Source: Paracoccus kondratievae (GTDB lineage Bacteria; Pseudomonadota; Alphaproteobacteria; Rhodobacterales; Rhodobacteraceae). Taken from it: a stretch of 64,000 nt of DNA. The DNA is taken from positions 1,317,501 to 1,381,500 of the forward strand of contig NZ_CP045073.1 in assembly GCF_009301415.1 (NCBI RefSeq). The letters run 5' to 3'. Under the pieces are notes generated by a model. It had not been told where the DNA came from, made no database searches, and saw only the letters and a list, made by a program, of their open reading frames with translations. A program made the translations under genes and the position numbers. Positions 9,903-17,025 of the stretch are shown piece after piece. Position 1 is the stretch's first letter; the number at the start of each line of letters is the position of its first letter.

Positions 9903-10088
9903 TTATTGGTCGAATGGGTCAGTGGTGACGAGTTCAAGATGGATATGTTTGCCGTTGACTACCTGTTTGCCGGCATTAGCAAAATTGATGGTGATGCGAT
10001 CTCCGATCCGCGACTGGACTTGTCCGGTCCCCCATTCGGGCGCCCCCGGGTGGCGTACGATCATGCCCGGCTCAAGGATTTCGTTCAT
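9903..10088 (-). CDS. DUF3553 domain protein
   Basis: A 61-residue protein whose core, MIVRHPGAPEWGTGQVQSRI followed by GDRITINFANAGKQVV, matches the DUF3553 family, a small all-beta domain also found appended to some UvrD/CarD-like proteins. WGTGQVQS and the NFANAGKQ turn are the diagnostic parts. Free-standing copies are common in Rhodobacterales. Function is unknown; the resemblance to short SH3-like barrels suggests a protein- or nucleic-acid-binding role. It is divergent from chpT, with about 40 bases between the two starts. Confidence 0.85.
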   Translation of the reverse strand: MNEILEPGMIVRHPGAPEWGTGQVQSRIGDRITINFANAGKQVVNGKHIHLELVTTDPFDQ

Positions 10089-10128
10089 CTCGCGCCCTTT
10101 TTACAACCATGATGCAGGCTAATTCCCC

Positions 10129-10785
10129 ATGGATGATCTGACAATCCGCCACGTGCCCGACCCATCCGAGGCGCTATCACCCGAATATCTGGCGACACTG
10201 GTCGCTGCCCGGATGTGCCATGACATCGTCTCGCCCTTTGGCGCGATCGGGAACGGGCTGGAGTTGTTGCAGCTTTCGGGCGCTTATCCGGGCATCGGGG
10301 CCAGCGCAGAGATGCAACTTATCGCCGATAGCGTCGATGCCGCACGGGCGAGGCTGCATTGGTTCCGCATGGCCTTTGGTCATGCCAAGCCGAACCAGCG
10401 CGTGGGCGTGCCCGAACTGGCGTCACTGCTGGCCGCGGACGAAAAAGGTGGCCGGTTGCGCATCCGCCTTGAGGCCGAGGGCGACCTGCCCCGGATGGAG
10501 GCGCGTATGATCCTGCTGGGGCTGATGTGCTTTGAGACTGCCTTGCCCTGGGGCGGCAGTGTGCTTGTCTGCCGGGGCGCGCAGGGCTGGCGACTGATGG
10601 CCGAGGCCAGCCGCGTGCGTCAGGACCCGGCGCTGTGGTCGTGGCTTGACCTGACAACCGGCCGGGAACGACCCGAACCAGCCGCGTCAGAGGTGCATTT
10701 CATGCTGCTCTCGGCCTGCGCGCGCGCCGCCGCCCGTCCCCTCAAGTGGGAGTTGGACGATATCGGGGGTGAGATCTCGTTCTGA
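10129..10785 (+). CDS. chpT: Histidine phosphotransferase ChpT
   Basis: A 218-residue homologue of ChpT, which passes phosphate from the CckA hybrid kinase to the cell-cycle and motility regulators CtrA and CpdR. LAARMCHDIVSPFGAIGNGL holds the phospho-accepting histidine (His31) in the DHp-like helix. The C-terminal part resembles a degenerate kinase ATPase domain without the usual ATP-binding boxes, as expected for ChpT. In Rhodobacterales the pathway mainly controls motility, gene transfer agents and quorum-linked traits. A strong terminator follows. Confidence 0.9.
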   Translation: MDDLTIRHVPDPSEALSPEYLATLVAARMCHDIVSPFGAIGNGLELLQLSGAYPGIGASAEMQLIADSVDAARARLHWFRMAFGHAKPNQRVGVPELASLLAADEKGGRLRIRLEAEGDLPRMEARMILLGLMCFETALPWGGSVLVCRGAQGWRLMAEASRVRQDPALWSWLDLTTGRERPEPAASEVHFMLLSACARAAARPLKWELDDIGGEISF

Positions 10786-10824
10786 CCGGCTGAGCCGTAC
10801 GGGCTTATGCTGGAAAATACCTGA

Positions 10825-10864
10825 GGGATGCGCCATAAGTCAGCGCATCCCTTGTGTTTTCTTT
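10825..10864 (+). terminator. Rho-independent terminator of chpT
   Basis: GGGATGCGC (10825-10833) pairs perfectly with GCGCATCCC (10843-10851) around a nine-base loop and is followed by TTGTGTTTTCTTT. It lies between the converging chpT and proA and probably serves both. Confidence 0.88.
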
Positions 10865-12134
10865 AGGTGCGGACGGTGCCGTCACCGATGACCAGATATT
10901 TAAAGCTGGTCAGCTGTTCTGCCCCCACAGGCCCGCGCGCATGCATCTTGCCGGTGGCGATGCCGATTTCAGCACCCATACCGAATTCGCCGCCGTCGGC
11001 GAACTGGGTCGAGGCGTTGCGCATCAGAATGGCGCTGTCGAGCCCTTTGAAGAAGCGTTCGGCGGTCGCGTCATTTTCGGTCAGGACCGACTCGGTATGG
11101 CCCGAGCCAAAGCGACGGATATGGGCGATCGCCTCTTCCACACCATCGACCAGTCTGACAGCGATGATCTTGTCGAGGAATTCTTGCCCGAAATCCGAAG
11201 GCTCGGCGGGGATCGTACCCGGGATCTTTGCCAGTTCACCTTCGGCCCGCACCTCGACCCCGGCGTCCAGCAGATCCTGGACCAGGACTGTGCCGTGTTT
11301 GGTGTAGAACTGCCAGTCGATCAGCAGGCATTCAGCTGCGCCGCAAATGCCGGTGCGCCGGGTTTTGGCGTTCAGAACCACGCGGCGAGCTTTTTCAAGA
11401 TCGGCGTCGCGGTCGGCATAAACATGGCAGATACCTTCGAGATGGGCGAAAACCGGCACGCGGGCCTCGCGCTGGACCAGTCCGACCAGTCCCTTGCCGC
11501 CGCGCGGCACGATTACGTCGATGAACTCTTGCGCCCGCAGCATTGCGGCCACCGCTTCGCGGTCGCGGGTCGGCACCATCTGGACCGCTGTCTCGGGCAG
11601 ACCGGCCTGGCGCAGGCCGGTAACCAGCGCCTGATGGATCGCAGTCGCGCTGTTCAGGCTTTCGGATCCGCCGCGCAGGATCACGGCATTGCCAGCCTTT
11701 AGCGCCAGCGCCGCCGCATCCGCGGTGACGTTCGGCCGGCTTTCATAGATCACGCCGATGACACCCAAAGGGGTCGCCACGCGCTGGATATGCAGCCCGT
11801 TCGGCCGGTCCCATTCTGCAAGAACCCGTCCGACCGGGTCGGACTGTTCCGCGACTGAGCGCAGGCCATCGGCCATGGCGCGGATGCGGTCGGGATCAAG
11901 CTTCAGCCGGTCCAGCATGGCTGGCGACAGACCTTTTTCCCCGGCGTGGTGCATGTCCAGAATATTGGCGTCGAGGATCGCATCCCCGGCCTTCAGGATT
12001 GCATCGGCGGCACTGATCAGGGCGGCGTGCTTACGCTCGGCCGTGGCTTCGGCCAGCACCGAGGCGGCTTCGCGCGCTTTGCGGCCCATATCCGCGATCA
12101 GAGCATCGGCTTCGGAGTTGGTCAGGTCTTTCAT
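10863..12134 (-). CDS. proA: Gamma-glutamyl phosphate reductase ProA
   Basis: A 423-residue NADPH-dependent reductase that makes glutamate-5-semialdehyde for proline. The aldehyde-dehydrogenase-like fold is clear: [20 protein letters not shown], then [24 protein letters not shown], and the catalytic cysteine block [17 protein letters not shown]. The open frame runs about 217 codons further upstream, but that stretch is not ProA-like; the ATG at 12134 matches the family start. Its usual partner proB is not upstream: mobile-element debris starts instead, so proB must be elsewhere or lost. Confidence 0.95.
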   Translation of the reverse strand: MKDLTNSEADALIADMGRKAREAASVLAEATAERKHAALISAADAILKAGDAILDANILDMHHAGEKGLSPAMLDRLKLDPDRIRAMADGLRSVAEQSDPVGRVLAEWDRPNGLHIQRVATPLGVIGVIYESRPNVTADAAALALKAGNAVILRGGSESLNSATAIHQALVTGLRQAGLPETAVQMVPTRDREAVAAMLRAQEFIDVIVPRGGKGLVGLVQREARVPVFAHLEGICHVYADRDADLEKARRVVLNAKTRRTGICGAAECLLIDWQFYTKHGTVLVQDLLDAGVEVRAEGELAKIPGTIPAEPSDFGQEFLDKIIAVRLVDGVEEAIAHIRRFGSGHTESVLTENDATAERFFKGLDSAILMRNASTQFADGGEFGMGAEIGIATGKMHARGPVGAEQLTSFKYLVIGDGTVRT

Positions 12135-12896
12135 CGCAGCGGTCTTTCCTTGCATGACGCATGAAATAGGCGTCGCCGGGCCGAAAAACCAGAGAGAAAG
12201 GAAAAGTGCAGGGATATGCGCGAAAACGCTAAGCGCATTGACCCTGCGAAGAAAGCGTCTTTCAGGAGCGGGGGACAGAAAGAGGGCATAGCGGGAACGA
12301 TGCGCTTTACTGTAAACCAGAAATCCGGTGCCTGGCATGAGCCATGTAGCGATGAACCGGGCGTTCCAGCAGCGAGGTTTGAAGCCATCGGCCAAGCTGG
12401 TTCTGCTGGCGTTGGCTGACCGTGGCGCAGGTGCGGGGTGCGGGGTGTGAGAGTATGACACATGCTGCGCTTTGCGGCCCTGACCGGATCGAGTTTGTTG
12501 GCCTGTCGGCAAGCGGGCCGCGCTTGCCGTGATGCGCTGATCCCACTCGGAGCGCCTACTGCCTGTCCGGCTCGGTTCATGGTCCTGCTGATTGAGGATG
12601 ATGGCGGCCAGACGGTGCTTTGGGACGGTGCCAGCTATATCCAAGCGATCCTTGAGGCGGAACGTTGCGCGGGTGACTGGCGGGTGCCGGTTCTTGTCCG
12701 GGGGGTGGTCTGGGCTTTGGGCCTTTAGCGGGGACCGGCGGGGGGGGGGCCGGGCGCTACATTTGCGGGAAGTAGGCTTTCTCATTTCAGGTCAATGAGA
12801 TGGAGAGGGCAGATGACGGGAAGGCAGAAAAACATGCTGGCGAAACAGGCAAAAAACGATCAACCACCACTGGATCGGTAGCGCATAGATTCAGTT
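12135..12896. other. Proline/phage junction region: gene fragments, no intact gene
   Basis: About 760 bases upstream of proA hold the proA promoter and debris. Besides the HTH fragment listed separately, an ATG at 12579 opens a 49-codon plus-strand frame ending at 12728 ([17 protein letters not shown]...), which has the look of a small phage hypothetical protein but no recognised family. The long minus-strand frame that reads into proA has the composition of an accidental GC-rich frame. A run of nine G at about 12740 is unusual. Confidence 0.45.
12337..12450 (+). pseudogene. Truncated helix-turn-helix (replication/phage type) protein, N-terminal fragment
   Basis: A 37-codon frame, [20 protein letters not shown] then [10 protein letters not shown], strongly resembles the first residues of HTH_36-type proteins of phages and plasmids, which usually run MSxVxxWAF..[16 protein letters not shown] into a winged helix. 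After LADRG the frame turns into low-complexity Gly/Ala/Cys and stops, so the DNA-binding domain is lost. It marks the left edge of the mobile-element debris. Confidence 0.6.
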
Positions 12897-13073
12897 TTGA
12901 AGCTGAACCGGCCGTTATGGGGTATGCGAGCCATCGCAGCATGCCTGGACGTTTCAGTCGATACTGCCCGCCGTTGGGCCGCAGATCCGGACAGTGGCAT
13001 GCCCGTGCGCAGGCCCATGGGCCGGTGGTTTGCTGAAAGGGGCCAGTTGCTGGCATGGCGGCGTGGTCGCTGA
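12897..13073 (+). CDS. Small phage-type helix-turn-helix protein
   Basis: A 58-codon frame too short for most gene finders. MRAIAACLDVSVDTARRWAA is a MerR-like helix-turn-helix, followed by DPDSGMPVRRPMGRWFAERG and a basic end (AWRRGR). This pattern (HTH, then a Met-Gly-Arg-Trp beta wing) matches small DNA-binding proteins lying just upstream of packaging genes in Rhodobacterales prophages. The start is uncertain: TTG at 12897 or the ATG at 12924. The portal gene fragment follows about 85 bases later, supporting a prophage origin. Confidence 0.6.
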   Translation: MKLNRPLWGMRAIAACLDVSVDTARRWAADPDSGMPVRRPMGRWFAERGQLLAWRRGR

Positions 13074-13157
13074 TGCATAAGTTTGCGACACATTTCTGCA
13101 CTTTGCATGGTTTTGCCAGCTTCCGTCACCGCCGTTGCCGGTCGCATAAACTGGTCC

Positions 13158-13970
13158 ATGAGCATCTGGACCACCCTGCGCAAGACCTTCGCGCCCGATA
13201 GGAAATCGCTGGCATCGCCTGACGCGGCGCTGGTTGAGGTATTCGGCGCGGAGGCGACCACGACCGGGATCGTCGTCAGCACCTCGGCTGCGCTGCGCGT
13301 TCCTGCGGTTGCCAATGCGATCCAGCTGATTTCGGAAGCCGTTGCCTCGCTCGACGTGACGGTGAAGCGGATCGAGGGCCAGACCGAAATCGACGTGCCT
13401 GAGCATCCGGTGCTGGCGCTGCTGCGTGATGAAGCAAACGACTGGATGACCGGCTTTGAGCTGATCCGCCAGATCGTCCGCGATGCCCCGATGAGCGATG
13501 CTGGCGGGCTGGCATGGGTCAACCGGGTCAATGGCGAGGTGCGGGAGATCATCCGCTATCGCCCGAGCTTCCTGCAATTCGACCTCGACCTTGAGACCGG
13601 CGAACGCCGCTATCGGCTCAACAATCGCCCGATCCCGGCCCGCGATGTGATCCACCTTCTGCCGCCGCTTGAGCGCTGCCCGCTGTCGCTGGCGCGAGAG
13701 GCCATCGGGATCGCGGTTGCTCTGGATCGTCACGCGGCCAAACTGTTCACGCGCGGTGCCCGTCCCTCGGGGGCGCTGAAGATCCCGAAAGGTATGGGCA
13801 GGAAGCGGTGAAGGCGGCGCGGGATGCGTGGCGCACGGCGCATGAGGGCGAGGATCATGGCCGCACGGCGATTCTTTTCGACGGGATGGATTTCACCCCG
13901 TTCACCTTCAACTCGACGGACGCGCAGTTTCTGGAAAACCGCAAGTTCCAGATTCAGGAGATCGCCCGCA
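13158..13970 (+). pseudogene. HK97-family phage portal protein, frameshifted and truncated
   Basis: The first frame (ATG 13158) encodes MSIWTTLRKTFAPDRKSLAS and the portal core: STSAALRVPAVANAIQLISE, HPVLALLRDEANDWMTGFEL, RPIPARDVIHL and ARPSGALKIPKGM. At about 13797 the sense moves to another frame, which continues the portal protein with QEAVKAARDAWRTAHEGE, ILFDGMDFTPFTFNSTDAQF and FQIQEIART. At about 13970 it is cut by IS110 sequence, so the C-terminal third (the region after the VPP turn) is missing. A tailed-phage relic, not functional. Confidence 0.85.
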
Positions 13971-14529
13971 CCGTCAGCATGGCGTCCGTCAACTCGGCAA
14001 TGAACGGATCATCCGCCGCGGCCTCGCGCACCGCCTGGTCGAACTTGCTGCGCGAGATGCCGCCGAGCTTGATCCCAAAACTCTTGAGCGAATGGCGGAC
14101 GGCGTTCTCCAGGTCGAGAAACCTGCGTTTCAGGTTGCGCCGGTGCGTCAGAAGCAGGCGCATCCGGTAGCAACTCTCCGTTTTCACATGCGCGGCCCGG
14201 AACCCGCCGGTGCGCATGATATGGGCAATGCCGAGGGCGTCCTTCTCGTCGGTCTTGTTGCGCTGCGCCGACATCGCCGTACGTACATGCTGCGTCTCCA
14301 GGCAGGTCGCTGGCAGGCCGAGCTTCAGCAACTCCGGATGCAGCCAGGGTGACAACGATCCCGCCTCAAGACCGACGCGCCTGAGCCGTGCGACGAAGGG
14401 TTTCAGCACCGCAAACAGCGCCTCCGGCTCGGTCGCGACCTTGACCGTCAGATGCACTTCGCCATGATTATCGACAACGCATACCGCCGTCTCCTCGGTC
14501 GCGACATCCAGCCCACAAAAGAATTCCAT
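13970..14529 (-). pseudogene. IS110-family transposase, N-terminal DEDD domain only
   Basis: About 186 codons beginning MEFFCGLDVATEETAVCVVD, the RuvC-like DEDD domain of IS110 transposases. LEAGSLSPWLHPEL, RNKTDEKDALGIAHIMRTG and LENAVRHSLKSFGIKLG are further family blocks. The frame breaks at DAMLTVRA, exactly where it meets the phage portal gene, so the C-terminal catalytic-serine domain (transposase_20) is gone. The element therefore cannot move by itself. The two genes share a short ambiguous stretch at 13961-13975, suggesting deletion across microhomology after insertion. Confidence 0.85.
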
Positions 14530-14730
14530 CGTCCGCCTCCTGCGTGGTTTCGGGGACGATACTTTAGCGCCACTCACCACCACTGCGCCCGCAGATGGGG
14601 CGCCTGGCAAATTACGGGCGGCCGTTCGCCCTTTCTGACCTTTCCGCCCTTCCAACTGGAAATGCAGCCAGGCGCGACCCTGCCTGACTGTACACCGGAA
14701 CCAGCGCGAACAGACGCGGGAGCGCCATCG
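14530..14730. other. IS110 left-end/leader region and flank
   Basis: About 200 bases upstream of the transposase start, ahead of the lytic transglycosylase end. In IS110-group elements the leader on this side carries the left end and encodes the bridge RNA, so remnants of these may be here, but I cannot delimit the element boundary or draw the RNA with confidence. No protein is recognised. Confidence 0.35.
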
Positions 14731-15447
14731 TCACGGCGCTCTTCCGTCGTCGGCCCGCGTGATGAGCATGCCGCCGTAACGCGGCTCCGCATCGAGGCGC
14801 TCGCGCACCGGAACGGTCGGACGAGCGTCGCCTGATGTGCCGATGGTCTGCACCGGATCGGCGCTTCGCCTGTCGCTCGGACGCATGACGAAGAGCGGCG
14901 CATCGCGCCAGTCGGGCGGCGGTGGTGGTGGCGCGGATGTTTCGGGTGTGACCGCGCTGCCCGGAACCGGCGCAAGCGCGGTGACATAGGCGCGCGTCTC
15001 GGCGGGCAAGGCGCGGCCGGTCGTGCGATGTTCGTCGTAGCGGCCGGGACCGGCATTGCAGGCCGCGAGCATTGCAGCGACATTGCCGTAACGGTCCCAC
15101 ATCTCGTGCAGATAAGCCACGCCCTCCATGATGTTGTCGCGCGGATCGTAGGGATCGCGGCCAAGGCCATGACGAACGCGCAGGCCCACCCAGGTATCGG
15201 GCTTGACCTGCATCAATCCCATCGCTCCGGCCGACGGGATTGTGCGCACGCCACCCGCGCTCTCGGCGCGCAGCACGGCGCGAATCCAGCGTTCGGGAGC
15301 GCCGAAACGCTGGGAGGCTTCGGTGATGAAGCCGGCATAGGGATCGACGGAATTCACGCCCGCCACTGGTGCGGTCTGCGCCGATACGGCGACCGGACAG
15401 GCTGTGATCACGAGTACGCCAGCCAGCAGGAGACCGGCATATTGCAC
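14731..15447 (-). CDS. Secreted lytic transglycosylase (VirB1/TrbN-like, SLT domain)
   Basis: A 238-residue protein with a signal peptide (MQYAGLLLAGVLVITACPVAV, cut near SAQ) and an SLT domain. RWIRAVLRAESAG carries the catalytic glutamate, GAMGLMQVKPDTW and NIMEGVAYLHEMWDRYG are the core motifs, and AACNAGPGRYDE is the substrate-binding block. A proline-rich tail follows. It should cleave peptidoglycan to make room for a conjugation pore. Similar genes sit in alphaproteobacterial integrative conjugative elements beside DUF736 genes, whose fragment lies directly upstream. The gene looks intact, though its operon is not. Confidence 0.85.
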   Translation of the reverse strand: MQYAGLLLAGVLVITACPVAVSAQTAPVAGVNSVDPYAGFITEASQRFGAPERWIRAVLRAESAGGVRTIPSAGAMGLMQVKPDTWVGLRVRHGLGRDPYDPRDNIMEGVAYLHEMWDRYGNVAAMLAACNAGPGRYDEHRTTGRALPAETRAYVTALAPVPGSAVTPETSAPPPPPPDWRDAPLFVMRPSDRRSADPVQTIGTSGDARPTVPVRERLDAEPRYGGMLITRADDGRAP

Positions 15448-15629
15448 AATCTCCCTGTCTCTGCTCGCCCTCCAGCGTGCTCGCTGCGGTCAAGGGCAAG
15501 GCGCGACGTCGGCCAGAGGCTTCGCTGCGCGCGCCGGAGCGGGACGACGGGATGAGACGGCCTTTCTGCGAACAACGGGATGAGAGTTTTGAACGCGGGG
15601 ATGACGCGATAGCGCATGGCTTTCAGTCC

Positions 15630-15832
15630 CGCCCGCCACGCGGAGCGGCTCCAATGCAGCGACCAGGCCGTCTTGTGTTGCCGTCCCGGAAAAAGTTGAC
15701 GCGGATCGGCTGCGGCAAGGCGGGATCCTCGATCACCAGCGAAGTGTAGTCGCCGGCCTTTTCGCCGACATCCTTCCAGCCCGCGCCGACCTCCGGGCCA
15801 TCTTCGACCCCGTGAAGGACGCGATAGGCGGG
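15630..15832 (-). pseudogene. DUF736 protein fragment
   Basis: The minus strand reads AYRVLHGVEDGPEVGAGWKD, EKAGDYTSLVIEDPALPQPI and RVNFFRDGN, the C-terminal two thirds of a DUF736 protein. The reading then shifts frame to TAWSLHWSRSAWRAG, the usual C-terminal block. The N-terminus (normally MATIGTF...) is missing; instead the sequence joins a serine recombinase fragment at about 15832. DUF736 genes are frequent cargo of integrative conjugative elements, with no known biochemical role. Confidence 0.75.
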
Positions 15833-16370
15833 TGGCCTTGAGGCCGTCGATGCGGTCTTTCAGCGCCGGGTCGTCCAGATCGGCAATGCCCGCCTCGATA
15901 GCGCCATAGAGTCGCTTGAGGCGCAGTTCCGTTCTGTGGCGCGCTTGCTCAACTCGGCGATATGCTCGCGGCGGCGCCCTGCATGTTCCTACCTGCGGTT
16001 GAGTACAGCGGCAAGAACGGTTTCCAGCCGCTCAGGCTGAAATAGCTGTTTCTCAAGGTGATTGACGACAAGATCGTCCAGCTTTCCATCGGCACGGCCA
16101 TGCCCTCGCAGGCGGTCGGACCCCGCCGCGCCTTCATCAAGCAGGCATAATAGCGATAGCGCCCGCCTTAGCCGGTGCGGATAGTCATGGCCTCGCCGCA
16201 TTTGGCGCAATGGATCAGGCCGGTCAGCATGGTTGGGCCACTGATGACGCGGGCGGGTATGACCTTGGGATTGCGGGCTTTGAGCAGCTTCTGAACCGCC
16301 TCGAAGGTTTTGCGGTCGATGATCGGCGGGACGGGAACGGTAACAATCACGCTGACTGGCTTCAATTCCT
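15833..16370 (-). pseudogene. Large serine recombinase, C-terminal fragment with frameshifts
   Basis: Reading right to left, VPVPPIIDRKTFEAVQKLL is the recombinase-domain end, then TGLIHCAKCGEAMTIRTG starts the zinc beta-ribbon, followed by GGRYRYYACLMKARRGPTAC. After a frameshift the protein continues as RADGKLDDLVVNHLEKQLFQ to a stop, and in further frames as the coiled-coil (LYGAIEAGIADLDDPALKDR, IDGLKAT). The catalytic N-terminal resolvase domain is absent. At least two frame changes make it a clear pseudogene. Such recombinases integrate phages and conjugative elements. Confidence 0.8.
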
Positions 16371-16489
16371 TGGCCTTGGGGCAGGACCTGTGGCAATGGC
16401 ATAAGGACAGGCCAGAGAATTTCCGGCTTCATGCTGTTGCCTGCGAACGAATGGTTTAACTTGAATTCCTGCTCTCCAATCTTCAGCAG

Positions 16490-16950
16490 CCATGTCGCCG
16501 GAATGTCGGCGTGGACCGGGACGGGATCGTGGCTGCGGTGCATAGTCAGATGGCAAGAGCTATGTACCCACTGATCCGCGACTCCAGTGCCGAGGCATGG
16601 CGCGATGCCGAGGCAAAGGTCGCCCGGATGGCTGCGAGCGAGGGGGCTGGCGGGCATGACCATCGCCGGGTTGTGGCGCATGGCCAGTAGCGGTTGCTGG
16701 ATCTGCAACAGCGGGGATCTGCGACAGCGGGGCGAGGTGCTTTTACACCACGCCCGGCAAGTTCAGAGCAGGCGGTGCCGCAACCACCTGGCTGGTTGGC
16801 TCTGCCGAAGAGGTTGCCAATTCGCCGCGGGAATAAGCCAGGCAGGGGATAACCAGGTTCATCCTGTCCGACACGCCCTATCTGCAACAGACCGGGTATC
16901 AGGGCCGCATCCTGCTGCCGCTGTTGCGTGGCGAAACCGTGCCTGCCTGA
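16490..16950 (+). pseudogene. Decayed SsuD-like (LLM class) flavin-dependent monooxygenase
   Basis: Several blocks in different frames read as the C-terminal part of a flavin-dependent alkanesulfonate-type monooxygenase: RDSSAEAWRDAEAKVARMAA (about 16573-16632), then FYTTPGKFRAGGAATTWLVG and SAEEVA (16741-16818), then FILSDTPYLQQTGYQGRILL ending PLLRGETVPA and a stop at 16950. The GGAxTTWLVG and FxLSDTPYLxE patterns correspond to AGTALVGDP and [11 protein letters not shown] of the intact SsuD-like gene at 33373. In-frame stops and frame changes show it is dead; the N-terminal barrel half is missing. Confidence 0.65.
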
Positions 16951-16976
16951 TTGCTAAAGCGTTGATCGCGTGCCGT

Positions 16977-17012
16977 CCAAATGGGCCAGGGCGGATGCCG
17001 TGACCCATTTGG
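16977..17012. repeat. Inverted repeat past the RTX-Hint gene
   Basis: CCAAATGGG (16977-16985) and CCCATTTGG (17004-17012) are perfect nine-base inverted arms around 18 bases. It sits just beyond the stop of the RTX-Hint gene and could act as a transcription stop or mark a deletion boundary; no T-run follows. Confidence 0.4.
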
Positions 17013-17025
17013 CGTGCGGCTACGG

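Noticed and set aside
12135-12785. N-terminal extension of ProA by some 217 residues
   Set aside because: The extension is not ProA-like, and the plus strand of the same stretch carries a recognisable HTH fragment; the family start is at 12134.
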